Positions 30,166-39,925 of a DNA stretch of 64,000 bases are shown here, in pieces (the first letter of the stretch is position 1; each line of letters opens with the position of its first letter). The DNA is taken from assembly GCF_000970305.1 (NCBI RefSeq), contig NZ_CP009517.1, forward strand, positions 1,488,001 to 1,552,000, read 5' to 3'. The notes beneath the pieces are model-generated. The model ran no database searches. It saw only the letters and a list, made by a program, of their open reading frames with translations, and was not told the DNA's origin. Source of the DNA: Methanosarcina barkeri 3 (GTDB lineage: Archaea > Halobacteriota > Methanosarcinia > Methanosarcinales > Methanosarcinaceae). A program made the position numbers and the translations under genes.

Positions 30166-30924
30166 TTGAAACAGGAAACCGAGAAAATCTTAGTTCTGGT
30201 GAGGGCTACACCAGAAGAAAGTAAAAAGCATGGTTATCTTGTATGTGTTGCCGGAATAAACGAAAAAGGAGAATTCAGGAGAGTTTATCCTTTCGAATTT
30301 AGCTATGGTGAAAAGTTAATCGATTTTAAGAAGAAAGACCGGATAGAAGTTGTCCTGACTGAACCGGATAACGATCAAAGAAGAGAAAGCAGAAAGCAAA
30401 TCCGCTACAAGAACCTGCATTCTCCTATTGAGGATGAAGAGCTAAGAAACTTACTCCGGTCAAAAGTGAGTTCAATTGAAAAATTAAAAGAAGAAAATGC
30501 AAGTCTTGGAGTAGTAAAACCTGAACTTTTAGACGTAAAGATTGAAATAAACAGCACTGAAATCTACGACAAGCAGCAGTATTTCAATTTGATGGGCGAT
30601 TATCTGGTAGAGAAAAGAGAAAAAGTCAAAATGCCTGTCGAATTAAGATATCATTTCAGATGCAAAAACGATCCTGCCTGCAACGGACACCAGATAATTC
30701 TGCTCGACTGGGAACTTAACGAACTTGCAAGAAACGTCATGCGGACAGACATAGATCCAAAATCCATAGAAGAAAAGATTAGAAACAAATTCTATGACTT
30801 CATGAAGGAAAGAGACCTCTATTTTGTGATGGGAACTCATTTCCGTTTCAAAACATGGATGATTATTGGGATTTTCTATTTAAGGAAGGAAGACAAAAAG
30901 CAAAAGAATCTTTTTGATTTTTAA
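30166..30924 (+). CDS. Partner of the DUF488 protein, resembling dual-OB domain proteins
   Basis: 252 residues from TTG, with GGAGG ten bases upstream. The N-terminal half (ILVLVRATPEES, YLVCVAGINEKGEFRRVYPF, KKDRIEVVLTEP) resembles the dual-OB family often encoded beside DUF488. This is family-pattern recognition, not a search result. The C-terminal half has CKNDPACNGHQIILLDWEL, a Cys/His cluster that could bind zinc, and a basic MGTHFRFKTWMIIGIF segment. No catalytic motif is visible. It probably works with the DUF488 protein, perhaps recognising nucleic acid. Confidence 0.7.
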   Translation: MKQETEKILVLVRATPEESKKHGYLVCVAGINEKGEFRRVYPFEFSYGEKLIDFKKKDRIEVVLTEPDNDQRRESRKQIRYKNLHSPIEDEELRNLLRSKVSSIEKLKEENASLGVVKPELLDVKIEINSTEIYDKQQYFNLMGDYLVEKREKVKMPVELRYHFRCKNDPACNGHQIILLDWELNELARNVMRTDIDPKSIEEKIRNKFYDFMKERDLYFVMGTHFRFKTWMIIGIFYLRKEDKKQKNLFDF

Positions 30925-31034
30925 ACTTGAGGTTTTTTTTCATTTTTAATAGTGACTTTAAGAACCACATATACGCATTTTTCTTACTCAAATCAGGAAC
31001 TGATGATTTTTGATATTGGGTACCGATGCTCTCA

Positions 31035-31053
31035 CCGGCTGCCAGGCAGCCGG
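31035..31053 (+). terminator. Palindromic terminator-like hairpin after the DUF488 cassette
   Basis: CCGGCTGCC (31035-31043) and GGCAGCCGG (31045-31053) are a perfect nine-base palindrome with a one-base centre, followed by CCTTTCCCTT. It lies about 110 bases after the end of the second cassette gene. Confidence 0.55.
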
Positions 31054-31101
31054 CCTTTCCCTTAACACAAAAAAAGAGACTGAACTTCAAAAACAGCACT
31101 G

Positions 31102-31359
31102 TTATTTTTTCTTATCTTTTTTCCCTTTCTCTGCTTTTATTCTCTCACGCAAAACCTCTGCCTTCTCATAATCCCTACCTTCTCTTTTTGCAATTTCAGC
31201 CTCTGTCTCAACAAGTTGACCGGAAAATGCCTTTGCAAGAATGGACTGCCTTAGTTTTTCGGTTTTTTCTCTTGCCGCTGTAACATTTGATTCAATCGAA
31301 TCGGCAAAGGCAAAGAGCGCTTTAACATACCGTATTATTTCTTGTTTTATTCTTTTCAT
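31102..31359 (-). pseudogene. Type I restriction specificity subunit (hsdS) 3'-end remnant
   Basis: The 85 residues from MKRIKQEIIRYVKALFAFAD to the stop match the C-terminal end of HsdS. The conserved helix ALFAFADSIE, the segment LRQSILAKAFSGQLVE and the acidic tail IAKREGRDYEKAE are all present. Both target-recognition domains are missing and no hsdM or hsdR lies nearby. GC-rich inverted DNA (CCGCTTCGC/GCGAGCGG near 31370) lies at the break. It is a relic of a type I restriction system and the right bracket of the DUF488 cassette. Confidence 0.85.
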
Positions 31360-31461
31360 TAAGAAAAGCCGCTTCGCTTCGCGAGCGGAACAAGAACGAC
31401 CAAAATACAACAGTAAGGCTGTACTTTTCCAAATTCAAAGTTGTTTTTTTCAAACCTACAC

Positions 31462-31471
31462 CTTTATATAA
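31462..31471 (+). promoter_or_regulatory. TATA box of a probable leaderless gene
   Basis: CTTTATATAA lies 21-30 bases before the ATG at 31492. Archaeal transcription starts about 25 bases after the box, so the mRNA would begin at or near the start codon. Confidence 0.55.
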
Positions 31472-31491
31472 CTCCAGATTTACCTTCTGCC

Positions 31492-31686
31492 ATGAACAAC
31501 GGTACTGTCAGAGCAAATGTTAAAGAAGGGATGAGTGTCGGAATAGTCTTAAAAACAGACCAAAAAACCGGAAAAATTACTCGGGGCGTTGTAAAAAGAA
31601 TTTTAACCAACTCTTCAACTCATCCGCATGGAATAAAAGTACAGTTAACGGATGGCCAGGTTGGAAGAGTCAAGGAAATCTATTGA
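31492..31686 (+). CDS. YwbE family protein
   Basis: A 64-residue basic protein matching the YwbE family (DUF2196): GTVRANVKEGMSVGIVLKTD, KITRGVVKRILTNS, HPHGIKVQLTDGQVGRVKEI. The pattern is a compact KOW/SH3-like beta barrel, a type that commonly binds RNA or ribosomal components, but the role is not established. ATG at 31492 matches the family start and sits at leaderless distance from a TATA box; no RBS precedes it. Confidence 0.92.
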   Translation: MNNGTVRANVKEGMSVGIVLKTDQKTGKITRGVVKRILTNSSTHPHGIKVQLTDGQVGRVKEIY

Positions 31687-32157
31687 AAGCTGCAGGACAA
31701 ATTATATTTCGAAAATTGCAATTAAACAAGAAAAGATAACTTGCAGGAAGCAAGTTTTTATCCATTTTTTAACTCAATGTTTTGATTAATTACTCCGAAT
31801 TTCTGGCTTCCCTATTAGCTCGATGCAAAAGTCCCATTTTATAATTCTCTAAGTTCCTTTTCCGAATTGATTTTCCTGAACTGTCGGCAATCTACTTTAT
31901 TTCTTTTTTATTAAGTTGTTTCTTGGATTACTCTATTATGTAACCTTTAAACTGTCATATTAACATTTGATAGATTCTAGATTAGAACAAGTTGAATAAG
32001 GGAAATTCATTTCTGTCATCGATGCATAAATTGCAATGGAGTTCTTGATTCAAGAATCTCCTGTATGCTCTGGGGAAACGTTCTAAGTAATGTATCAGAC
32101 CTTGGATACATTTCATAGTTATTTCAAGATAATAATTTTAAAGGGGATTACTTGGAA
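31687..32157. other. Intergenic region upstream of ppsA
   Basis: About 470 bases without a supported gene. It should contain the ppsA promoter and leader, but no single TATA box stands out. Confidence 0.4.
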
Positions 32158-34605
32158 ATGTCTGAAAACAAAAGTAAGTACATACGCTGGTTTGATGAGA
32201 CATCGATTGAAGATGTTCCGCTTGTGGGCGGGAAAAATGCATCTCTTGGGGAAATGTATAGGGAACTCACTCCAAAGGGAGTAAAGATCCCAAATGGGTT
32301 TTCAGTTACTGCTGAGGCTTACTGGCATGTCCTCAAAGCCGGAGGGATTCTGGAAAAACTCAAGCAAACTATGGAAGGGCTTGATACCTCGGATGTATCA
32401 GAACTTGCAAAAAGGGGAAAAACTGCAAGAGACCTGATCCTTGGGGCAGGAATTCCGGATGACCTCTGGCAGGAAATTAAATCCGGGTATGACCATCTAT
32501 GTGAGCAGTACGGAGAAAACACGGACGTAGCCGTAAGGAGTTCGGCAACGGCTGAAGACCTTCCAACTGCTTCTTTTGCCGGCCAGCAGGAGTCTTTCCT
32601 TAATATCAGGGGTTATCCTGCACTTCGAGATGCCTGCGTACGCTGTATTGCCTCACTTTTTACTGACAGGGCTATTTCCTATAGGGTAATAAATCATTTT
32701 GATCATTTTAAAGTGGCACTGTCTATAGGGATAATGAAAATGGTCAGGTCTGATATGGCTTCCAGTGGAGTTATATTTACTCTGGATACGGAAACCGGTT
32801 TCAGGGACGTAGTTTTCATTACAGGTTCTTACGGGCTTGGGGAAAATATTGTGCAGGGACAGGTCAACCCGGATGAGTTCTACGTTTTCAAGCCAACTTT
32901 TCGGGAAGGGTATAAGCCGATTATCGAGAAGAATGTAGGGGATAAAGAAATTAAGATGATCTATGGGCAAGGCGGCTCCAAAACGCTTACCCGAAATGTT
33001 AAGGTTTCTGAGGCTGATAGACGTCGTTTCTGCATCAATGACGAAGAAGTGCTTAAACTTGCCTGGTACGCTATTACCATTGAAGATTATTACTCAAACA
33101 AAAATAAGAAACCCATGCCCATGGATATAGAATGGGCAAAAGACGGTATAACGGGAGAACTCTTTGTAGTACAGGCAAGACCGGAAACTGTTCAATCTCA
33201 GAAAAAGAGAGATGTTCTGGAAACCTATGTGCTCGAAAAGAAATCTGATATCCTTGTAAAAGGCAGGAGCATAGGAGATAAAATTGCTGCTGGAAAAGCG
33301 CACGTAATTCCTAATGTTTCAGATCTGCCTTCTTTTAAACAGGGAGAAATTCTGATTGCTGATTCAACAACTCCGGACTGGGTACCTGTGATGGAAATAG
33401 CGGCTGCAATTGTTACGAACCAGGGAGGAAGAACATCCCATGCTGCAATTGTTAGCCGGGAACTTGGAATTCCTGCAGTTGTGGGAACCGGCAACGCAAC
33501 CGAAGTTCTTGACATAAGCAAAGAAATTACTGTAAGTTGTGCGGAAGGTGAAGAAGGAATTGTGTACGAGGGAATTCTTCCTTTCCACAAAGATACTTTG
33601 AGCCTTAAGGACACAAAACGCCCTAAAACCGCAATTATGATGAACCTTGGAAATCCTGATGAGGCTTTTAACCTTTCCATGATCCCAAACGACGGAATCG
33701 GGCTTGCAAGGCAGGAGTTTATTATCTCAAACTATATCAAAATTCATCCAATGGCTCTGGTGCATCCTGAAAAGGTCAAAGACCCTAAAATCTCTCAGGA
33801 AATTGAGAAACTTACCCAAACCTCTGATAATAAAGAAGAATATTTCGTAGATAAGCTTGCTCAGGGAGTCGGAACCATTGCTGCTTCTTTTTACCCTAAA
33901 GATGTTGTAGTCCGCACAAGTGACTTCAAAAGCAATGAGTATGCAAGCCTGCTTGGGGGAAGCTACTTTGAAATAAAAGAAGAGAATCCGATGCTTGGTT
34001 TCAGGGGAGCTTCTCGCTACTTTAATGAGCGCTACAGGGAAGGTTTTGCCCTTGAATGCAGGGCTCTGAAAAAAGTCAGGGAAGTAATGGGACTTAAAAA
34101 TTTAATTATTATGATTCCTTTCTGCAGAACCGTTGAAGAAGCTCAAAAAGTAATTGCCGAAATGGAGAAAAACGGGCTAAAAAGAGGAGAAGACGGGTTG
34201 CAGGTCTATGTTATGTGTGAAATCCCAAATAATGTTCTTCAAATTGACGAATTCAGTAAATACTTTGATGGTTTCTCTATAGGCTCAAATGACCTGACCC
34301 AGCTGACTCTCGGAATTGATAGGGACTCGGAAATTCTTACTGGAGAATTTGACGAAAGGGACCCAGGGGTTATGGAAATAATGGCAATGGCCGTTAAAGG
34401 AGCAAAACGGAATGGAAGGCATAGCGGAATCTGCGGACAGGCACCCAGCGACTATCCTGAAATTGCAGAGTTTCTGGTAAAACAGGGTATAGAGTCCATT
34501 TCGCTGAATCCGGACTCGGTTATGAAAGTCACCCTTAAAGTTCTGGATACGGAAAAGGAACTGGAAGGTAAAAAAGAAGGAGAAAAAATAACCGGTATCC
34601 ATTAA
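32158..34605 (+). CDS. ppsA: Phosphoenolpyruvate synthase
   Basis: Converts pyruvate and ATP to phosphoenolpyruvate, AMP and phosphate, the entry to gluconeogenesis in methanogens. About 815 residues. The N-terminal ATP-binding domain has PLVGGKNASLGEM and AVRSSATAEDLPTASFAGQQ. The swivelling domain carries the phospho-His in GGRTSHAAIVSRELGIPAVVG (near residue 435). The C-terminal PEP/pyruvate barrel ends CGQAPSDYPEIAEFLV...SISLNPDSV. AAGGGG (32141-32146) precedes both TTG 32152 and ATG 32158; the choice moves the start by two residues. gpmI follows on the same strand 170 bases on. Confidence 0.96.
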   Translation: MSENKSKYIRWFDETSIEDVPLVGGKNASLGEMYRELTPKGVKIPNGFSVTAEAYWHVLKAGGILEKLKQTMEGLDTSDVSELAKRGKTARDLILGAGIPDDLWQEIKSGYDHLCEQYGENTDVAVRSSATAEDLPTASFAGQQESFLNIRGYPALRDACVRCIASLFTDRAISYRVINHFDHFKVALSIGIMKMVRSDMASSGVIFTLDTETGFRDVVFITGSYGLGENIVQGQVNPDEFYVFKPTFREGYKPIIEKNVGDKEIKMIYGQGGSKTLTRNVKVSEADRRRFCINDEEVLKLAWYAITIEDYYSNKNKKPMPMDIEWAKDGITGELFVVQARPETVQSQKKRDVLETYVLEKKSDILVKGRSIGDKIAAGKAHVIPNVSDLPSFKQGEILIADSTTPDWVPVMEIAAAIVTNQGGRTSHAAIVSRELGIPAVVGTGNATEVLDISKEITVSCAEGEEGIVYEGILPFHKDTLSLKDTKRPKTAIMMNLGNPDEAFNLSMIPNDGIGLARQEFIISNYIKIHPMALVHPEKVKDPKISQEIEKLTQTSDNKEEYFVDKLAQGVGTIAASFYPKDVVVRTSDFKSNEYASLLGGSYFEIKEENPMLGFRGASRYFNERYREGFALECRALKKVREVMGLKNLIIMIPFCRTVEEAQKVIAEMEKNGLKRGEDGLQVYVMCEIPNNVLQIDEFSKYFDGFSIGSNDLTQLTLGIDRDSEILTGEFDERDPGVMEIMAMAVKGAKRNGRHSGICGQAPSDYPEIAEFLVKQGIESISLNPDSVMKVTLKVLDTEKELEGKKEGEKITGIH

Positions 34606-34627
34606 AGATAAGGTGAGTCCAGAAAAT

Positions 34628-34711
34628 GTTGTGACTTACTTAGTTTTTACAACAGGCATTATGCAAAATAGGGAGTCATTCGAGTACGTAGACCTGTTGT
34701 AATGTCACAAC
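34628..34711 (+). promoter_or_regulatory. Nested inverted repeat between ppsA and gpmI
   Basis: GTTGTGAC (34628-34635) pairs with GTCACAAC (34704-34711), and TTACAACAGG (34647-34656) with CCTGTTGTAA (34693-34702). As RNA this gives two stacked stems (8 and 10 perfect pairs) separated by an asymmetric internal loop (11 and 1 bases), closed by a 36-base loop. It could be a ppsA terminator, a gpmI leader element or an orphan structured RNA. Confidence 0.55.
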
Positions 34712-34778
34712 ATGCCTTATTTATAAGATTTACGTGGATAAATTAAAAAGCAAAGTATACTTTATGGAGTTTCGTGGT

Positions 34779-36326
34779 ATGACTCAGGCAAGAAGACCTC
34801 TTATGCTCATTATTCTTGATGGCTGGGGCTACAGGAAAGCAAAAGAAGGAAACGCTGTCCTGACAGCCCGAACTCCAAACCTTGACCGACTGGAAAAGGA
34901 ATATCCATGGTGCTTTTTAAAAGCCTCCGGAGAAGCTGTAGGCCTTCCCAAAGGCATGATGGGGAATTCGGAAGTTGGACATCTGACAATAGGTGCGGGA
35001 CGAACTGTAAACCAGGACCTGACCCGAATAAACCTCTCCATAAGGAAAGGAGATTTTTTCAAAAATCAGGTTTTTCTGAGTGCAATCTCAAATGTCAAAG
35101 CTAACAATTCCTGCCTGCACCTCATGGGCCTTGCTTCCTACGGAGGCATTCACAGTTATATGCCTCATCTGTATGCTCTTATCAAACTTGCACAAGAGAA
35201 AGGTTTAGAAAAAGTCTATATACACGCTTTTCTGGACGGGAGGGATGAACCTCCAAAAGCTGCTCTGGGAGACATAAAGGAACTTGATGCGTTTTGTAAA
35301 GAGCATGGAAGCGCTAAAATAGCAACCGTCTCGGGCCGTTACTATGCAATGGACAGAGATAAACGCTGGGATAGGACAAAACTTGCCTACGATGCCCTTA
35401 CTAGAGGGATAGCTCCATATACAGCCCCAAACCCAGAAACTGCAGTTTCTAATGCCTACACTAGAGGAGAAACTGATGAGTTTGTAAAACCCACTATAAT
35501 TACTGATCAAGCAGGAAAACCCATAGCGACAGTACAGAATAAAGATTCCGTAATTTTTTTCAATTTTCGGGCTGATAGGGCAAGGCAAATAACCTGGGCT
35601 TTTGTAAAAGATGACTTTGACGGGTTTATGAGGGAAAAACGTCCTGAGGTTTACTTTGTCTGTATGACTCAATACGATGAGACCCTTGATGTGCCCGTTG
35701 CTTTTCCTCCAGTAAAGCTGGAAAATGTACTTGGAGAGGTATTGAGCAAGCATGGACTCATCCAGCTACGCATAGCTGAAACCGAAAAATACGCCCATGT
35801 GACCTATTTCCTTAACGGTGGCGAAGAAAAGCGTTATAGGGGTGAAGACCGCTGCCTTATTCCCTCGCCGAAAATCGCTACTTACGACCTTAAACCGGAA
35901 ATGAGCGCGTACGAGATTACGGACGAAGTTATCAGAAGAGTCCGGTCAGGAAAGTATGACGTTATTGTCCTTAACTTTGCAAACATGGATATGGTAGGAC
36001 ATAGCGGAATTTTTGAAGCTACAGTTAAAGCGGTAGAAGCCGTTGATAAGTGTATTGGCAGGATTGTAGAGGCCCTAAAGGAAAAAGGCGGTGTGGCACT
36101 CATTACTGCAGATCACGGAAATGCCGAGGAAATGATAGACTCAAAAACAGGAGAGCCACGTACTGCACACACTTCAAACCCGGTAAAATGCATTTACTTC
36201 GGAAACAGTGAAGTAAAAGCGCTTAAGAATGGAAAACTATCTGACGTTGCACCGACAATTCTCGAGCTTCTTGATATCTCTAAGCCGCCAGAGATGACAG
36301 GAAAGTCACTTCTTGTAAAAAAGTGA
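34779..36326 (+). CDS. gpmI: 2,3-bisphosphoglycerate-independent phosphoglycerate mutase
   Basis: Interconverts 3- and 2-phosphoglycerate using two Mn ions and a phosphoserine intermediate. About 515 residues, the standard bacterial-type iPGM length. The first metal-binding motif is [10 protein letters not shown], and the catalytic Ser lies in [26 protein letters not shown], the substrate loop [11 protein letters not shown] and the second metal site [11 protein letters not shown] follow. I chose ATG at 34779 because GGAG lies nine bases upstream and the family start is near the LDGWG motif. It has the same orientation as ppsA, forming a gluconeogenic pair. Confidence 0.95.
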   Translation: MTQARRPLMLIILDGWGYRKAKEGNAVLTARTPNLDRLEKEYPWCFLKASGEAVGLPKGMMGNSEVGHLTIGAGRTVNQDLTRINLSIRKGDFFKNQVFLSAISNVKANNSCLHLMGLASYGGIHSYMPHLYALIKLAQEKGLEKVYIHAFLDGRDEPPKAALGDIKELDAFCKEHGSAKIATVSGRYYAMDRDKRWDRTKLAYDALTRGIAPYTAPNPETAVSNAYTRGETDEFVKPTIITDQAGKPIATVQNKDSVIFFNFRADRARQITWAFVKDDFDGFMREKRPEVYFVCMTQYDETLDVPVAFPPVKLENVLGEVLSKHGLIQLRIAETEKYAHVTYFLNGGEEKRYRGEDRCLIPSPKIATYDLKPEMSAYEITDEVIRRVRSGKYDVIVLNFANMDMVGHSGIFEATVKAVEAVDKCIGRIVEALKEKGGVALITADHGNAEEMIDSKTGEPRTAHTSNPVKCIYFGNSEVKALKNGKLSDVAPTILELLDISKPPEMTGKSLLVKK

Positions 36327-36350
36327 TTAAGAGTTGTATGAAGATCAGAT

Positions 36351-36485
36351 TAATTCTGAAATTAATATAACTCTGAAACTAATATAACTCTGAAATTAAT
36401 GTAACTCTGAAACTAATGTAACTCTGAAACTAATGTAACTCTGAAACTAATGTAACTCTGAAACTAATGTAACTCTGAAATTAAA
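36351..36485. repeat. Minisatellite, 17-bp unit, eight copies
   Basis: Eight head-to-tail copies of ACTCTGAAACTAATGTA, with C/T and G/A variants, directly after gpmI. Looser ATTAAATTATAAAACATTAA repeats continue to about 36640. No protein is read through it. Confidence 0.9.
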
Positions 36486-36814
36486 ACTGAAAAACAGCAA
36501 CATTAAGTCATAAAACATTAGTTTATAAGACATCAAATTATAAAACATTAAATTATAGGCATTAAATTATGAAATATTAAGTCATAAAACACTAAATCAT
36601 AAAACATTGAGCTATAAAACATTAAAGTGTAAACTTAATATTGTATTTATTATACTTAGTTTATGCCTTCAGTGCACAAATCTATGGTTTTGTGAAGGTT
36701 TCGGTTGACGGAATAAGCTGAATAAACCAGTTCCTTCTTAAAACAGAATAGCAACAGAAGACGTTTATTATTAACAACTGCCCTATTATCTTTAATCTCC
36801 ACGAGGCATGAACA

Positions 36815-38587
36815 TTGGAAGTTAAGACAAGTTCCAAATTTAAAAATCATAGTTTGTTTGATTACTCCGGTATAAGGAAATATATTACTCGAAGATTCGA
36901 TATAGAGTCTGCAAAGATTAACTCGATTGCTATTCTGATTGGTCTTCTAACAGGGCTGGTAATAGGCATATATGACCGTTCCCTTCTGTACTTCAGCACT
37001 CTTTTCGGAATGCAACGCGGATTTTCAGTACACGAGCTCCCATCTTATTATATAATGTTCATGCCTGCTCTGGGAGGGCTGATAGTTGGGATGATCTCGC
37101 ATTTCCTGATAAAAAGGCGCTATGGGGTTGACGGGCTTATTGAAACAGTAGCAGTTCGTGGAGCAAGGCTTAATCTTACCGACTCTCTTCTTGAAGTTTT
37201 TGCGTCGATAATTTCAATCAGCTCAGGAGCTTCACTGGGAAAAGAGGCACCTGGCATTGTAGGCGGTGCCTGGACAGGAGCTTTAGTGGGACGAATCCTG
37301 AAAAATCCCGAAAAAAGACTCCAGATTCTTCTAGGCTGTGGGGCTGCTGGAGGTATCGCAGCAGTCTTCAGTGCCCCGCTTGCAGGTGTGGTTTTTGTCG
37401 TTGAAGTGATTTACGGAGAACTTGAAACAAGTACCTTTATTCCTATAGTTATTTCTTCAGTTTTTGCAACACTTGTATCAAACTCGATTATTGGAATTGA
37501 ACTTCTCCACATCCCTGCCTACTCACTTGTCAGTCCATATCGAGAGTTAGGGCTCTACCTTATTTTTGGGCTCCTTGCGGGCATAGTTTCAACAGTGCTG
37601 ATCCGAATCCTTTACTACACAAAAGATCTGTTTTCGGAAATACCTGTTCATCCCATCTTTAAACCTGCCATTGGAGGACTGGCAGTAGGTGTGATCGGGC
37701 TTTTCTATCCTCGGGTTCTTGGGATGGGCTATGGTGTGATTACGGATGCCCTGAATAACCAGTTTACCTTCAAACTTTTACTAATCCTGCTTTTCCTTAA
37801 AATTCTCGCTTTTTCTCTGAGCCTTGGATCAGGAGGCTTTGGTGGAACAATTATTCCGTCTCTGTTTGTGGGAACAATGCTTGGAGGAGCTTTTGGGACA
37901 GTTGTAGATACCTTATACCCTGGAATGACGGCAGGGCCCGGAGCTTATGCACTTGTGGGTATGGGTGCAGTCTTTGCCGGAACTACCAGAGCACCTCTTA
38001 CTGCTATTCTGATTCTTTTTGAGCTTACCAGGGATTACAACTTAATCCTCCCTCTCATGTTTGCCTGCGTTCTCAGTAATGTAATGTCAAGTGCTATGTA
38101 CCCTGAATCAATCTTTACTGAAGGACTTCGCAGGAAAGGAATCAAAATCCGTAAAGGCAGGGAAGTAGACATTATGACCTCCATTCCCGTAAAAGCTGCA
38201 ATGGTCACACATGTCCAGACTATCACCGAAGACAAAAACGTCGAAACTCTTGAAGCTCTTATGAAAGTGAGCCGACATGTTGGTTTTCCGGTCATTGACT
38301 CAAAAGGCAAACTTTCTGGAATTGTAACACTATCAGACCTCCGTAATAAGGTAAAGCCCGGAGAAGCCGGTAAAAAAATAGGAGAGATCGCTACCAGAGA
38401 AGTTGAAGTCGCCTACCCTGATGAAACTCTTGATACCGCCCTCAGACGCCTTGCCTCAAAGCAAATAGGCAGGCTTCTTGTCGTTGATAGAACGGATAAA
38501 ACAAAACTTCTTGGAATCATTACCCGGAGTGATATCGTAAACGCATACAACAAGAAAGTCGTTGAAAAATTCCGGAACATCACCTGA
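36815..38587 (+). CDS. ClC chloride channel/transporter with C-terminal CBS pair
   Basis: Moves chloride, probably in exchange for protons, across the cell membrane. 590 residues from TTG, with GAGG eight bases upstream (the nearby ATG is out of frame). The membrane domain (about 35-440) shows the ClC filter motifs: SGASLGKEAPG with the gating Glu, GSGGFGGTIIPSLFVG, and a GAVFAGTTRAPLTA segment. Two CBS domains follow (about 455-585, IPVKAAMVTHVQTITED and ATREVEVAYPDETLDTALRRL), which usually bind adenine nucleotides and regulate gating. The gating Glu favours an exchanger over a passive channel. Confidence 0.93.
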   Translation: MEVKTSSKFKNHSLFDYSGIRKYITRRFDIESAKINSIAILIGLLTGLVIGIYDRSLLYFSTLFGMQRGFSVHELPSYYIMFMPALGGLIVGMISHFLIKRRYGVDGLIETVAVRGARLNLTDSLLEVFASIISISSGASLGKEAPGIVGGAWTGALVGRILKNPEKRLQILLGCGAAGGIAAVFSAPLAGVVFVVEVIYGELETSTFIPIVISSVFATLVSNSIIGIELLHIPAYSLVSPYRELGLYLIFGLLAGIVSTVLIRILYYTKDLFSEIPVHPIFKPAIGGLAVGVIGLFYPRVLGMGYGVITDALNNQFTFKLLLILLFLKILAFSLSLGSGGFGGTIIPSLFVGTMLGGAFGTVVDTLYPGMTAGPGAYALVGMGAVFAGTTRAPLTAILILFELTRDYNLILPLMFACVLSNVMSSAMYPESIFTEGLRRKGIKIRKGREVDIMTSIPVKAAMVTHVQTITEDKNVETLEALMKVSRHVGFPVIDSKGKLSGIVTLSDLRNKVKPGEAGKKIGEIATREVEVAYPDETLDTALRRLASKQIGRLLVVDRTDKTKLLGIITRSDIVNAYNKKVVEKFRNIT

Positions 38588-38643
38588 CCAGGAACACATA
38601 TATAATCAAGATTTTATAATTTGAAGTTTAACACAATTTACGT

Positions 38644-39630
38644 TCAAGGTTTAGGCAACCTGAGGCTTGTAAGTACTTCGGGATTTACAACATTCTGAGG
38701 CTTTCCTTCAACGAATCTTTCTATATTCTGGATGCAGACAAATGTGCATTCTTCAAGGGATTCCTCAGTAAGGAAAGCTATGTGAGGCGTAAGTACGACA
38801 TTTTCCAACTTTGTCAGAGGATCGCTTACAGGCAATGGCTCTTTTTCAAAAACATCAAGACCGGCTCCAAGGATTTCTTTCTCTTTGAGGGCTTCTATGA
38901 GAGCAGCTTCATCAACCACCTTCCCTCTGGCAGTATTTATCAGGATTGCGCTCTTTTTCATTTTTGCAAGTTCTTTTGCTCCTATCATTTTTTCCGTGGA
39001 AGGAGTTAAAGGCACATGAAGCGTAACAATATCAGATTCCGAAAGTAAGGTATCCAGATCGACAAACTTTATTCCAAGTTTTCTTTCTTTTTCTGCACTC
39101 GGATGGCCTGTAACCGAAATGACATTCATGTTAAAACCATGAGCTATCTGGATAACTCTTACTCCTATACTGCCGGTACCTATTACCCCTATTGTTTTTC
39201 CCATAAGCTGATTCCCAACATAGTTTCGCCAGTCAAAATTCCCTTCTCGAAGCCTGGTGTCTGCGATATGTACTTTTCTTAGAAGATTTAGAGCCAGGGC
39301 AAAAACCATTTCAGCAACCGAATCAAATGCATAGTCAGGAACATTGGATACAACCACACCTTTTTCAGTTGCAGCTTTGAGATCTATATGATCATAGCCG
39401 GTTTGCCATACGGAAAGCATGGTTAAGTTTCGGGAGGCATTGAACGCTTTTCCCGAAAAGCCATATCTACCTACAATGACTATATCTGCATCCCTTACTC
39501 TTGAGATAAATTCTTCAACTGAAGAAGGCGTGCTTTCAAAGACCTTAAGGTCCCCGAGAATCTCAAGTTTTTTTCTATATTGTTCTGGCAGGAATACAGG
39601 ATCTGAAACAACTATTTTCATTTTTCTCAC
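38644..39630 (-). CDS. D-isomer-specific 2-hydroxyacid dehydrogenase
   Basis: NAD(P)-dependent reduction of a 2-oxo acid. 328 residues from GTG 39630, or 325 from ATG 39621. The Rossmann motif is GVIGTGSIGVRVIQIA near 150. The catalytic Arg is in NTARGKVVDEAAL, Glu in DVFEKEPL, and His in LTPHIAFLTEES. The N-terminal catalytic domain contains the GRYGFSGKAF segment. The substrate cannot be assigned; glyoxylate, hydroxypyruvate and phenylpyruvate reductases look alike. The start overlaps the stop of the YHS-domain gene (GTGA), so the two are one transcript. Confidence 0.9.
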   Translation of the reverse strand: MRKMKIVVSDPVFLPEQYRKKLEILGDLKVFESTPSSVEEFISRVRDADIVIVGRYGFSGKAFNASRNLTMLSVWQTGYDHIDLKAATEKGVVVSNVPDYAFDSVAEMVFALALNLLRKVHIADTRLREGNFDWRNYVGNQLMGKTIGVIGTGSIGVRVIQIAHGFNMNVISVTGHPSAEKERKLGIKFVDLDTLLSESDIVTLHVPLTPSTEKMIGAKELAKMKKSAILINTARGKVVDEAALIEALKEKEILGAGLDVFEKEPLPVSDPLTKLENVVLTPHIAFLTEESLEECTFVCIQNIERFVEGKPQNVVNPEVLTSLRLPKP

Positions 39631-39815
39631 TTCCTCGAACCGTAGAAACTCAGGTACTTTTCCGGGTCTTCGTCGAACTTCTTTTTACAGGAAAGAGAGC
39701 AGAAATAGTATTCTTTTCCCTTATACTCGCTCGTGAATTTTGCATTTCTCTTGTCTACTTGCATTTTGCAAACTACATCTGTTTCAGTGGACAAGGCCGA
39801 ACCCATATCGTTCAT
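39627..39815 (-). CDS. YHS-domain protein
   Basis: A small protein of about 62 residues consisting of one YHS domain: VVCKMQVD, the aromatic EYKGKEYYFCSLSCKKKF core, then DEDPEKYL. The Cys residues (CKM and CSLSC) fit metal binding, and YHS domains are linked to heavy-metal handling. GGAG is five bases before the ATG at 39815; a GTG at 39821 is also in frame. Overlaps the dehydrogenase start by four bases. Confidence 0.85.
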   Translation of the reverse strand: MNDMGSALSTETDVVCKMQVDKRNAKFTSEYKGKEYYFCSLSCKKKFDEDPEKYLSFYGSRK

Positions 39816-39925
39816 GTACACTCCCCAATTTGTCCCGATTTTTATAATTACAACTATAATTATAATCTAATTATAATTATATCTGCTATTTTTCTTCGAC
39901 ATAGATATATGTTACTTCTTCAGGG

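Noticed and set aside
36351-36485. Regular short repeats as a possible CRISPR array
   Set aside because: Units are 17 bp and contiguous, with no unique spacers and no cas genes nearby. The same holds for the other minisatellites.
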